Part shown: positions 23,249 through 31,379 of the stretch, in pieces
Position numbering within the stretch: position 1 is the stretch's first letter
Layout: each line of letters begins with the position of its first letter
Source of the DNA: Pseudoflavonifractor sp. 60
GTDB lineage: Bacteria > Bacillota > Clostridia > Oscillospirales > Oscillospiraceae
Length of the DNA: 38,745 nt
Direction of reading: 5' to 3'
Assembly (NCBI RefSeq): GCF_009911645.1
Contig: NZ_QWKI01000136.1
Location: 1-38,745, forward strand
Program-made: the position numbers and the translations under genes
Notes under the pieces: model-generated
What the model was told of the DNA's origin: nothing
The model's database searches: none
The model's input: the letters and a program-made list of their open reading frames with translations, nothing else

Positions 23249-25135
23249 ATGGACAAACTTAAACTCCACACCCCCGACCTTGCCGCCGAAAACTTCCGCA
23301 AGCTGGCGGCGCTGTTCCCCAACGCTGTGACCGAAACCATCAACGAGGCCGGAGAGGTCGTCCGGGCCATTGACGCCGATGTCCTGCGGCAGGAGATTTC
23401 CGCCACCGTGGTGGAAGGCCCACAGGAGCGCTACCAGTTCACATGGCCGGACAAAAAGAAGTCTGTAGTACTGGCCAACGCGCCTATTGCCAAGACGCTG
23501 CGCCTGGACCGTAGCCGCTCCATGGGGCGGGACGGCACTCGCGGCAGCATCGACAGCGGGAACATCTACATCGAGGGCGACAACCTGGACGCATTAAAAC
23601 TGCTCCAGGAAACCTATCTGGGTAAGGTCAAGATGATCTATATCGACCCGCCATATAATACCGGGAACGATTTTATTTATAACGATGACTTTTCTATGGA
23701 AACGGAAGAATACGCCTCTGCCAGCGGCCAGCTCGACGAGGAAGGAAACCGTTTGGTTCAGAATAGCGAGAGCAATGGGCGGTTCCATACAGATTGGCTG
23801 AATATGCTGTACCCGCGGTTAAGGATTGCAAAAGACTTTTTATCAGACGATGGGGTTATTTTTATTTCTATTGATGACAATGAAGTTGAAAATTTAAGAA
23901 AAATCTGTGATGAAATATTTGGAAGAGCAAATTTTGTTGCACAACAAATATGGGAAAAAAAGTTTGCTCCACAAAATGATGATAAATATATTACCGCAGT
24001 ACATGACTATATTCTTGTTTATGCGAAACAAAAAGAAACCTGGAAACCAAAGCTACAAAAAAGAACGGATGAAGCATTAAAAAAATTTAAAAATCTTGAT
24101 AACGACGAACGTGGAGTTTGGACAAGCGGCGACCTCACATCAAAAACCAAGGCAGCCGGGCACTCATATGCAATTATATCACCATCGGGAAAGGAGTTTT
24201 ACCCTCCAGCAGGACGTCAATGGGCACCTGCCTACGAAACATATTTAAAGCTAAAAGCAGAAAATCGGCTTTGGTTTGGTGAAAATGGGGACAATGTTCC
24301 CCGACAGAAACAATTTTTATCAGAAATACAAGATGGTGTTGTCCCTACTACAATAATGTTTCACTCAGACTGTGGGCATAATCAAGAGGCAAAAAAAGAA
24401 CTAATTTCAATTCTTTCTAAAATAGGAAATGGATTTGAGACACCTAAACCGACACGTTTATTGAAAAAATTAATGAATCTTGTCAATTTCAAAGAGGGTG
24501 ATATTGTTTTCGATTTCTTCTCCGGTTCTGCCACCACAGCCCACGCCGTTATGCAACTCAATACTGAGGACGGCGGTAGCCGCAAATTCATCATGGTGCA
24601 GCTGCCGGAAGTGACCGGGGAAAAGAGCGAGGCACGCAAAGCCGGCTATGAAACCATCTGCGACATCGGCGAGGAACGCATCCGCCGGGCCGGGGACAAA
24701 ATCCGGGCGGAAACCGGGGTGGAGATCGACTACGGTTTTCGTGTGTTCCGGGTAGACACCACCAACATGGAGGATGTTTACTACAGTCCGGCAGAGACAA
24801 CGCAGGAGATGCTTGCCCAATGGGCGGACAACATCAAGCCCGACCGTACCCCAGAGGACCTTCTGTTCCAGGTCATGCTGGATTTGGGTATCCTGCTGTC
24901 CAGCTCCATCGAGGAAACGGTGATTGCCGGGAAGAAAGTGTTTTCCGTGGCGGGCGGCTATCTGCTGGCCTGTTTTGACCAGAATGTCACCGAGGAAACT
25001 GTCACCGAAATTGCCAAACGCCACCCCTTCTACGCCGTGTTCCGGGACAGCTCTATGGCAAATGACAGCGTTGCCACTAACTTTGAGCAGATTTTTGCAA
25101 CCTATAGCCCCAAAACAGTGAGGAAGGTGCTGTGA
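23249..25135 (+). CDS. mod: Type III R-M methyltransferase (Mod), N6-adenine class
   Basis: This is a 628-aa beta-class amino-methyltransferase. Motif IV is DPPYNTG (D133-Y136) and the SAM-binding motif I is DFFSGSATT (422-430). The target recognition domain lies between them, as in type III Mod subunits. Mod methylates adenine and directs Res to the site. Residues of about 190-415 are coded by AT-rich DNA (about 23815-24490), while both ends are GC-richer, so the recognition part looks exchanged. AAGGAGG at 23234-23240 precedes the ATG. The gene overlaps the next one at TGATG, so the usual mod-res junction is interrupted. Confidence 0.93.
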   Translation: MDKLKLHTPDLAAENFRKLAALFPNAVTETINEAGEVVRAIDADVLRQEISATVVEGPQERYQFTWPDKKKSVVLANAPIAKTLRLDRSRSMGRDGTRGSIDSGNIYIEGDNLDALKLLQETYLGKVKMIYIDPPYNTGNDFIYNDDFSMETEEYASASGQLDEEGNRLVQNSESNGRFHTDWLNMLYPRLRIAKDFLSDDGVIFISIDDNEVENLRKICDEIFGRANFVAQQIWEKKFAPQNDDKYITAVHDYILVYAKQKETWKPKLQKRTDEALKKFKNLDNDERGVWTSGDLTSKTKAAGHSYAIISPSGKEFYPPAGRQWAPAYETYLKLKAENRLWFGENGDNVPRQKQFLSEIQDGVVPTTIMFHSDCGHNQEAKKELISILSKIGNGFETPKPTRLLKKLMNLVNFKEGDIVFDFFSGSATTAHAVMQLNTEDGGSRKFIMVQLPEVTGEKSEARKAGYETICDIGEERIRRAGDKIRAETGVEIDYGFRVFRVDTTNMEDVYYSPAETTQEMLAQWADNIKPDRTPEDLLFQVMLDLGILLSSSIEETVIAGKKVFSVAGGYLLACFDQNVTEETVTEIAKRHPFYAVFRDSSMANDSVATNFEQIFATYSPKTVRKVL

Positions 25136-25719
25136 TGGATTCAAACAAGCAAGGTATCACAAATGCCTTAACTCAATATGCTATTGACTTGCTTTCGATT
25201 GTCCTGCCGTTTGCTGCTCCTACAGTTGACCTTGCAAGAAGTATATCCGAGACGCTTCTTTGCCAAAAACTATATCAAGTTCTGACAAAACAAGATGCAG
25301 ATTTTGAGGAATGGCTTAAATTTTCTGAAAATTTCGATTCAGATAACAGAAATTACGAAAAAACAGTGCGACAACTTATCTATACTATAGAGGCAATAAA
25401 TGAAATCGATATGCTTGACATATATGCAAATCTGCTACGATCCTACAAGGCTGGTTCTATTGCAAAAAGTGATTTTTTTAGATTAGGCTGGGTTTTATCG
25501 AATATTTTTTCAATGGACTTGATGTATTTGAACGAATGTAAACAGCAGATTAACATAAGTGAAAGCCCCGTCGTGAAGCGATTAGAGCAATATGGCCTTG
25601 TTCGTATTGTCAAATCTGAGGTCTTATTCAACACAGGCGTAAAAAATATATATATGCTTTCTGAACTTGGGGAAAAAATGATATCCTATGGAATAAATTG
25701 TGAGAGCCAAAACGGGTGA
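25135..25719 (+). CDS. Unrecognised 194-aa protein between mod and res
   Basis: This protein has a hydrophobic N-terminal helix (LLSIVLPFAAPTVDLARSI, about 15-35), a helical middle (EKTVRQLIYTIEAINEIDMLDIYANLLRSYKAG) and a C-terminal part ending YMLSELGEKMISYG that reads like a small winged helix. The general build recalls Abi-type accessory proteins, but no family is recognised with confidence. The DNA is AT-rich, unlike mod's end and res. The ATG overlaps the mod stop. An immunity, abortive-infection or anti-phage accessory role is inferred only from its place. Confidence 0.65.
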   Translation: MDSNKQGITNALTQYAIDLLSIVLPFAAPTVDLARSISETLLCQKLYQVLTKQDADFEEWLKFSENFDSDNRNYEKTVRQLIYTIEAINEIDMLDIYANLLRSYKAGSIAKSDFFRLGWVLSNIFSMDLMYLNECKQQINISESPVVKRLEQYGLVRIVKSEVLFNTGVKNIYMLSELGEKMISYGINCESQNG

Positions 25720-25734
25720 GGGGGTAACAACGAC

Positions 25735-28700
25735 ATGAAATTCAAATTTACCATCCAGCCCTACCAGACCGAGGCCGTGGACAGCGTGGTGAACGTCTTC
25801 GCTGGCCAGCCCTTCAATGACCGCTTTACATACCGCCGGGATGTGGCAGAGGTCAAGCGTACCGCCGAAAGCTGGCTGCAAACGGAGGAAGAGCTGTATA
25901 TGGGCTTTGCCAACGCCAAGGTGCAGTTGACTGCTCAACAGCTTTTGGAGAACGTCCGTAAGATACAGGCCCGGAACAACATTAAGCTCTCGGACAAGCT
26001 GACTGGAAACCTGGGGGGCTGTTCCCTGGATGTGGAGATGGAAACCGGCACGGGCAAAACCTATGTGTATATCAAGACTATGTTCGAGCTGAACAAGCGG
26101 TATGGATGGAGCAAGTTTATTGTGGTGGTCCCCAGCATCGCTATCCGCGAGGGTGTCCACAAGAGTTTTGGCACCATGCAGGACCACTTCATGGAGCATT
26201 ACGGAAAGAAAGCCCGCTTCTTCATATACGACTCCAAAAATCTGGCGGAAATCGACAACTTCAGCCAGAGTTCGGATATTAACGTGATGATTATCAATAT
26301 CCAAGCGTTCAATGCCAGGGGTAAGGATGCCCGGAAAATCCGCACAGAGCTGGACGATTTTGGTTCCCGGCGACCCATTGATGTGATAAAGGCTAACCGA
26401 CCTATCGTTATTTTGGACGAGCCCCAGAAGATGGGCGGAATTGCCACCCAGGAAAGTTTAAAGGAGTTCAATCCGCTGTTCTGCCTGAATTACTCCGCCA
26501 CCCACAAGCAACACCACAACCTGGTCTATGTGCTGGACGCCCTGGATGCTTACAACAAGCGCCTCGTCAAACGCATTGAGGTCAAAGGCTTTGACATCAA
26601 AAATCTGCGTGGAACAGACAGCTATCTGTTCCTGGAAAGCATTGTAATTTCTCCGAAAAAGCCGCCTATGGCGCGGCTGGAATTTGAGATTGGCTATGAT
26701 AAGTCCGTCAACCGGGAAACGCGCATTGTCGGTGTAGACGATGATCTGTATGCGCTTTCCAAGAATATGGAGCAGTACCGCGGCTTTCGCATCAACGAGG
26801 TTGACCCCATCCGTGGAATAGTGTCCTTCACCAACGGCGAGATCATCCATGTTGGTGAAGTGACAGGTGATGTATCCGAGGCCGACCTGCGCCGGGTGCA
26901 GATACGAGAAACCATTCGTTCTCACTTTGAGAAAGAGAAGGAGCTGTTCGCCAAGGGTATCAAGACGCTTTCCCTGTTCTTCATTGACGAGGTAGCAAAG
27001 TACCACAAATATGATGAAGATGGGAACGAAGTCAACTCTGAATACGGCGAGATTTTTGAGCAGGAGTACACCGATATTCTGGATGAATATCTTACCTTGT
27101 TTAATACGCCTTATGAGCAGTACCTTCGTGGTATAGAGGTTCATCAGACCCATGCCGGATATTTCAGCATTGATAAGAAGGGGCGCAAGGTGGACAGTTC
27201 CCTCAAGCGTGGCAGCGATGAAAGCGATGATATTTCCGCCTACGACCTGATTTTGAAGGACAAGGAGCGATTGCTGTCGTTCAGCAATCCGGTTCGGTTT
27301 ATCTTTTCCCACTCCGCCCTGCGGGAGGGCTGGGATAATCCGAACGTGTTTCAAATTTGCACCTTGAAGCACGGTGGCAGCTCCCCGACACAAAAACGTC
27401 AGGAGGTAGGCCGGGGGCTACGTCTATGCGTCAACCAGAGCGGCGACCGTATGGATGCGGATACCCTCGGTGCTCAAGTGCAGCAAATCAATCAGTTGAC
27501 CGTGATTGCCTCGGACGGCTATCGGGATTTCGTAGCGGACTTGCAGCGCGGCATCCGGGAGGATCTCTACGAGCGCCCCACCAAGGCCACAAAGGAATAT
27601 TTTGCTGGCAAGACTGTTGTAATCAATGGGAACGATGTGACAGTTACAGAAAAGCAGGCCAACGATATTTACCGCTACCTCATCAAAAACGACTATATTG
27701 ACGAGGATGACCATGTAACAGAAAAATACCGCGCAGACTTGGCAAACGGTGTATTGGCACCGCTGCCGGAAAGCTGCGCAGAAATTTCTGAAGGCGTCCA
27801 TGCACTGGTGCAGAGCATCTTTGATGAACACGCTTTGGACGGTATGATCCATGATGGCCGGGAAACCAAAATCCAGGAAAATGCGCTGAACGACAACTTC
27901 TACAAAAAGGAGTTTCAAACCCTCTGGAACTACATCAACCACAAGTACGCCTATACCGTGGAATTTGACAGTGAGGAACTGATACAAAAAGCGATTGCTC
28001 ATATTGACAAGGAGCTGTTCGTTTCTGAACTCCGGTATACTGTCACTGTAGGTGAGCAGGAATATGATTTGAATGCGGAACAGCTGAAGGGTGGGACTGG
28101 ATTTGTAGCAGAGCACAGCACGACATTTACCTTAAAAAGAACCGAAAGCAGTTCTGTCCGATATGATCTGATTGGGAAGATTGCAGAAGGCGCAAAGCTA
28201 ACCCGAAAATCTGTTGCCAGAATACTCGCGGGGATCAGGTTGGACAAATTTGCAGCGTTCAAAAATAATCCAGAAGAATTTATAACGAGAGTTATCCGCC
28301 TTATCAATGAGCAAAAGGCCAATATGATCGTGGAACAAATCACCTACAATCAGATTGATGGGACTTATGACAGCGCCATTTTCACAGCTGAGAAGAATAC
28401 AGATTTTTCACGGGCCTATCGGGCAAAGAAAAACGTGCAGGACTATGTTTTTGCAGATGGCTATGCGAAAGACGGCCAAAGTGTAGAGCGCAAATTTGCT
28501 GAAGAAATGGATTTGGCGGATGAAGTCTGTGTATATGCCAAACTTCCCAAGGGATTTTCCATTCCAACACCGGTGGGCAATTATTCCCCGGACTGGGCGA
28601 TCGCCTTTTACAAAGGAAGCGTCAAACATATTTTCTTTATCGCTGAAACAAAGGGGACAATGGAATCACTGAATTTGAAGCCAATAGAGCGTGCAAAAAT

Positions 28701-28803
28701 CCAATGTGCAAAAAGGCTTTTTGCCCAGCTTTCCGACTGCTGTGTTGTCTATGATGTTGTCAAAACCTATCAGGACTTACTCAACATAATGCAAAAATCG
28801 TAA
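25735..28803 (+). CDS. res: Type III restriction subunit (Res)
   Basis: This is a 1022-aa helicase-nuclease. Walker A is ETGTGKT (103-109) and motif II is DEPQ (228-231). Helicase motif VI is in PTQKRQEVGRGLRLC. The C-terminal endonuclease has P-D953 ... E971-T-K973 (a PD-ExK core: SPDWAI, then FIAETKG). With Mod it translocates or diffuses along DNA and cuts between inversely oriented unmodified sites. It lacks a strong SD site (GGTGAGGGGG precedes the ATG). The last 150 codons are slightly more AT-rich. A terminator follows within 5 bp. Confidence 0.92.
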   Translation: MKFKFTIQPYQTEAVDSVVNVFAGQPFNDRFTYRRDVAEVKRTAESWLQTEEELYMGFANAKVQLTAQQLLENVRKIQARNNIKLSDKLTGNLGGCSLDVEMETGTGKTYVYIKTMFELNKRYGWSKFIVVVPSIAIREGVHKSFGTMQDHFMEHYGKKARFFIYDSKNLAEIDNFSQSSDINVMIINIQAFNARGKDARKIRTELDDFGSRRPIDVIKANRPIVILDEPQKMGGIATQESLKEFNPLFCLNYSATHKQHHNLVYVLDALDAYNKRLVKRIEVKGFDIKNLRGTDSYLFLESIVISPKKPPMARLEFEIGYDKSVNRETRIVGVDDDLYALSKNMEQYRGFRINEVDPIRGIVSFTNGEIIHVGEVTGDVSEADLRRVQIRETIRSHFEKEKELFAKGIKTLSLFFIDEVAKYHKYDEDGNEVNSEYGEIFEQEYTDILDEYLTLFNTPYEQYLRGIEVHQTHAGYFSIDKKGRKVDSSLKRGSDESDDISAYDLILKDKERLLSFSNPVRFIFSHSALREGWDNPNVFQICTLKHGGSSPTQKRQEVGRGLRLCVNQSGDRMDADTLGAQVQQINQLTVIASDGYRDFVADLQRGIREDLYERPTKATKEYFAGKTVVINGNDVTVTEKQANDIYRYLIKNDYIDEDDHVTEKYRADLANGVLAPLPESCAEISEGVHALVQSIFDEHALDGMIHDGRETKIQENALNDNFYKKEFQTLWNYINHKYAYTVEFDSEELIQKAIAHIDKELFVSELRYTVTVGEQEYDLNAEQLKGGTGFVAEHSTTFTLKRTESSSVRYDLIGKIAEGAKLTRKSVARILAGIRLDKFAAFKNNPEEFITRVIRLINEQKANMIVEQITYNQIDGTYDSAIFTAEKNTDFSRAYRAKKNVQDYVFADGYAKDGQSVERKFAEEMDLADEVCVYAKLPKGFSIPTPVGNYSPDWAIAFYKGSVKHIFFIAETKGTMESLNLKPIERAKIQCAKRLFAQLSDCCVVYDVVKTYQDLLNIMQKS

Positions 28804-28807
28804 AAAC

Positions 28808-28850
28808 AGGACTACCCTTCTCGCTTAGATGGGTAGTCCTATTTTCTTTT
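28808..28850 (+). terminator. Intrinsic terminator of the defence operon
   Basis: AGGACTACCC (28808-28817) and GGGTAGTCCT (28831-28840) form a perfect 10-bp stem with a 13-nt loop, followed by ATTTTCTTTT. The 168 bp from here to the next gene hold no other feature. Confidence 0.85.
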
Positions 28851-29008
28851 CCCCTATAAAGAATCTGTTGGAGAAACGTGCGCAGAAACTTTACCAAGAA
28901 TACAAGTGGTTTAATGGATACGGACAAAATAGTTTTTTCTTCCAGCCTGTCGTCTTGTGCCGATTACAGAAGCGTTATGTATTAGTAGCCATAGGGGCGG
29001 TTTCTATT

Positions 29009-29539
29009 TTATACTGCTACATTTTTTAGAAAATCTGAACGGGGAATATACGGAAGATTAAGCTGGCACCCCATGCGATTGAGTTCGTGCAGTTTGATAA
29101 GCATCAGGTTGATATTCGTTCCCATGATCGAGGAAAGCTGTACCACATCGTGCCCCTGCCCCACAAGCTCAAACAATTCCTCAGTGTCAATCCGCAAATG
29201 GGCTGAAAAGGCATTGGCCTCATACTCCATCTCGCTCCGCATATCAAAAAGGGTAAACTCCTGAAGGCCCATCCCGACCTTGGCCTGTTCCCTATGGAGG
29301 ACATCGTGGCCGATTTCATGTCCACAAACCATTTGAGTTGTAATGTCGTCCATGTTGGAATTCAGCAGGATATGTCTCTCTTTGTGCTGGTAGCTATACA
29401 TTCCCAGAAGTTCCTTGAAATCATCAATATGATGTATGTAAATGCCGACCTCACCGGCAATCTGCAAGGTGTTCCGCGTTCCGCAGCGTTTTACAAGCTC
29501 GTTAGCCTTGTGATAAATTGTTTCCGCTCTTTTCAGCAT
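29009..29539 (-). CDS. ImmA/IrrE-family metalloprotease, candidate anti-repressor
   Basis: This 176-aa protein has the zinc protease motif HEIGH (H74, E75, H78) and a third-ligand region YEANAFSAHL about 35 residues later, as in ImmA/IrrE. In ICEBs1, ImmA cleaves the repressor ImmR to induce excision. Here the gene lies 51 bp downstream of the XRE gene on the same strand, the ImmR-ImmA order, so the target is probably that protein. A GGGGGTGG site precedes its ATG. Confidence 0.88.
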   Translation of the reverse strand: MLKRAETIYHKANELVKRCGTRNTLQIAGEVGIYIHHIDDFKELLGMYSYQHKERHILLNSNMDDITTQMVCGHEIGHDVLHREQAKVGMGLQEFTLFDMRSEMEYEANAFSAHLRIDTEELFELVGQGHDVVQLSSIMGTNINLMLIKLHELNRMGCQLNLPYIPRSDFLKNVAV

Positions 29540-29590
29540 AGATGTTCCACCCCCAAAAGCACAAATTATACACAGGTTACTGTCTCATAA

Positions 29591-30004
29591 TCAGGACTTT
29601 TTAAACTTCTTGGGCGTGTACTTTTGCACGTTCCTTGCCTTGGACTCCCAATAAATATCCTGCAACGCTTTCATTACTGCGTCCTTATCTTCTTCAGAAA
29701 GCGTGCCACCAGCGCACAGGCCAGAAAACCCATCAATAACAGCCTGGGCCTGGGCCGCCCCACGGGAGCCGTACTTTTCAGCAGCGGCAACAACAAACGC
29801 TTCATCTTCTGTCAAGAGGTAGCTTGCAGAAACATTGAGCGCCTTTGCCAGAGCGGTATATGTTTCTCCTTTCCTGGGACAGCTATCTCCTTTTTCGTAG
29901 CTAATGATTGTGCGGAGCGAAAGGTGAGCAGCTTCCGCAAGCTGCTTTTGCGAATAGCCCATATTTTTCCTTGCGGACTTTACTTTCTCTGCGAACTTCA
30001 CCAT
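29591..30004 (-). CDS. ImmR-like XRE repressor
   Basis: This 137-aa protein has an N-terminal HTH (residues 1-60: FAEKVKSARKNMGYSQKQLAEAAHLSLRTIISYEKG) and a helical C-terminal part, as in repressors cleaved by ImmA-type proteases. The ATG at 30004 follows GAGGTGG; a TTG at 30025 is an alternative start. It is divergent from the second ImmA-like gene. ATATGCA half-sites in the divergent promoter region are its probable operators, and one lies just upstream of its own start. Confidence 0.88.
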   Translation of the reverse strand: MVKFAEKVKSARKNMGYSQKQLAEAAHLSLRTIISYEKGDSCPRKGETYTALAKALNVSASYLLTEDEAFVVAAAEKYGSRGAAQAQAVIDGFSGLCAGGTLSEEDKDAVMKALQDIYWESKARNVQKYTPKKFKKS

Positions 30005-30017
30005 ACCACCTCTATCT

Positions 30018-30095
30018 ATATGCAACTTACTTCATACTTTTCTCTTGACATATGCAGTATGCTCGTCTATAATATGAGTGCAATAACCTGCATAT
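30018..30095. promoter_or_regulatory. Operator half-sites ATATGCA in a divergent promoter region
   Basis: ATATGCA occurs at 30018-30024 and 30050-30056 and, inverted as TGCATAT, at 30089-30095. The longer CATATGCAG (30049-30057) and CTGCATAT (30088-30095) make an inverted pair. The middle copy overlaps the -35 and spacer of the rightward promoter, and the third lies beside the leftward -10. This is how a repressor such as the ImmR-like protein would control both directions. Confidence 0.6.
30045..30073 (+). promoter_or_regulatory. Consensus sigma-A promoter, rightward
   Basis: TTGACA (30045-30050), 17 bp and TATAAT (30068-30073) are a perfect consensus. It drives the second ImmA-like gene and the zinc-ribbon gene, with a leader of about 140 nt. 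A promoter this strong must be held by a repressor if it is not always on. Confidence 0.85.
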
Positions 30096-30124
30096 ATACT
30101 ATACCAAATTGCACATTATGTCAA
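30096..30124 (-). promoter_or_regulatory. Probable promoter of the ImmR/ImmA-like operon, leftward
   Basis: On the minus strand, TTGACA (30124-30119) is followed after 15-17 bp by TATAGT or TAGTAT (30103-30096). It faces the XRE gene. Confidence 0.6.
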
Positions 30125-30212
30125 GGGGGCGATGTCTTTTTTTGTCGAAAATCCGTCTTTGGCATGTGGGAGAGCTCAGGTCTGTAGCTACAGAACAGGA
30201 GGCTGTGTGAAG

Positions 30213-30929
30213 ATGGGCTACTTATCTCGAAATGATCTTGAACAGATAGCAACTCGCATTTTTAACGACTATAAGAACTTGCCCCGGTTTACAGGCAAGC
30301 AGGTCGATCATGTTGACCCGGAAATCCTGGCCTGCGGGCTTTGTGGACTTTACATCGACCATTTCCACCTGTCAAAAGACGGATTGACCCTTGGAATGAC
30401 CGCATTTAAGGAAGTTGGAGTTGAAGTCTATGATGATAGTGGACAACCTTACTTCTACTACCTTGATGGAAGGACTCTTTTAGTGGAGAAAGACCTGAAA
30501 AATGATCCGATCCAATACGGAAGGTATCATTTTACCATAGCGCATGAAACAGCACATCAGATTTTGGCTGACCTGCATCCTACCGATAGAGTAATCCAAA
30601 ACCGCATTATCTGCTACCGGGGACAAAGCCCACAATACCCCATCCAGGATTGGGATGAGTGGCAGGCTGACAATCTGGCGTCCTCCCTCCTACTTCCCAT
30701 AGAAGTCGTACTTCAGGCACTTTACAGGTTTGATCTGGAGAACGGTATTGAGATATTGAACAGGATATACCGTCCCAAAGAATACGAGCGTTTTTGCAAA
30801 ATGGCAGAGTTCCTCGGAGTATCAAAACAGGCTATGGCTATCAGGCTCAAGCGGCTTGGCCTGCTGAAAAAGGAATACTTACAGAACCCTCATGCACTGG
30901 TCGATGTTGAGAAGGAGGATGATGACTGA
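30213..30929 (+). CDS. Second ImmA/IrrE-like metalloprotease
   Basis: This 238-aa protein has HETAH (H111, E112, H115) preceded by RYHFTIA and followed by WDEWQADNLASSLLLP, the conserved ligand/helix region of the ImmA/IrrE family. The C-terminal 40 residues (FCKMAEFLGVSKQAMAIRLKRLGLL) form a helix-turn-helix-like end. AGGAGG at 30197-30202 fits the ATG at 30213; a GTG at 30207 is closer. The sequence is quite different from the ImmA gene on the other strand, so the two probably have different targets. It overlaps the zinc-ribbon gene by 1 bp. Confidence 0.85.
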   Translation: MGYLSRNDLEQIATRIFNDYKNLPRFTGKQVDHVDPEILACGLCGLYIDHFHLSKDGLTLGMTAFKEVGVEVYDDSGQPYFYYLDGRTLLVEKDLKNDPIQYGRYHFTIAHETAHQILADLHPTDRVIQNRIICYRGQSPQYPIQDWDEWQADNLASSLLLPIEVVLQALYRFDLENGIEILNRIYRPKEYERFCKMAEFLGVSKQAMAIRLKRLGLLKKEYLQNPHALVDVEKEDDD

Positions 30930-31138
30930 TGCCCCGACCCATAAATGTTGCTGTCAGGTGTCCCGAATGTAACTGGCGCGTGATGGACAAGGTATCACCC
31001 ACCACAGGAAAGGTCGAGATCAAATGCCCCCGCTGTCACAAAATCGTGGAGGTCGATCTGGCTCTACGCCGGAAAGTGTTGTACCGGCGGGCCGGTTTAG
31101 CCTCAAATATCATCTTTAAGGAAGTGACAACAGAATAA
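30929..31138 (+). CDS. Small zinc-ribbon protein (Com-like)
   Basis: This 69-aa protein has two CxxC knuckles, VRCPECNWRV and IKCPRCHKIV, 21 residues apart, with GKVEIKCPRC as in phage Mu Com-type proteins. Such zinc ribbons bind nucleic acid and can regulate translation. It is translationally coupled to the ImmA-like gene (ATG overlaps TGA by one base). A terminator follows. Confidence 0.75.
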   Translation: MPRPINVAVRCPECNWRVMDKVSPTTGKVEIKCPRCHKIVEVDLALRRKVLYRRAGLASNIIFKEVTTE

Positions 31139-31195
31139 GATTTAAGAGTACCGAGCAACGGGTCAATGGCCGCAAGGTCGTTAGTCACCAAATGG

Positions 31196-31257
31196 CCGGA
31201 CATTAGGAATATGAGAGGGTAAGCCCCCCTCCTATTCCTAATGCCCGGTCTTTTTTT
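31196..31257 (+). terminator. Intrinsic terminator after the zinc-ribbon gene
   Basis: CCGG (31196-31199) plus CATTAGGAATA (31201-31211) pair with TATTCCTAATG (31233-31243) plus CCGG (31245-31248); one A-C mismatch lies between. TCTTTTTTTG follows. Confidence 0.85.
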
Positions 31258-31324
31258 GTTGCCGCTCCAGAAATGGAGTAGGAATGAACCTGTTTGCTTG
31301 GCAGGCGGCACTTTGCCGCTACCC

Positions 31325-31376
31325 GTGATCTCCTGAATTTTTGGCCTTCAAAAATTCAAAAATTCAAGGAGATCAC
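31325..31376 (+). promoter_or_regulatory. Hairpin sequestering the ribosome binding site
   Basis: GTGATCTCCTGAATTTTTG (31325-31343) pairs with CAAAAATTCAAGGAGATCAC (31357-31376) with a single bulged base. The AAGGAG ribosome site (31366-31371) of the following gene is completely inside the right arm. Translation should be off unless the hairpin is opened, by an antiterminating partner, a protein or the direct repeats TTCAAAAA in its loop region. Confidence 0.75.
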
Positions 31377-31379
31377 ACA

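Noticed and set aside
28829..29029. Possible 66-aa gene between the defence terminator and the ImmA gene
   Set aside because: It starts inside the terminator, lacks a ribosome site and shows no family feature.
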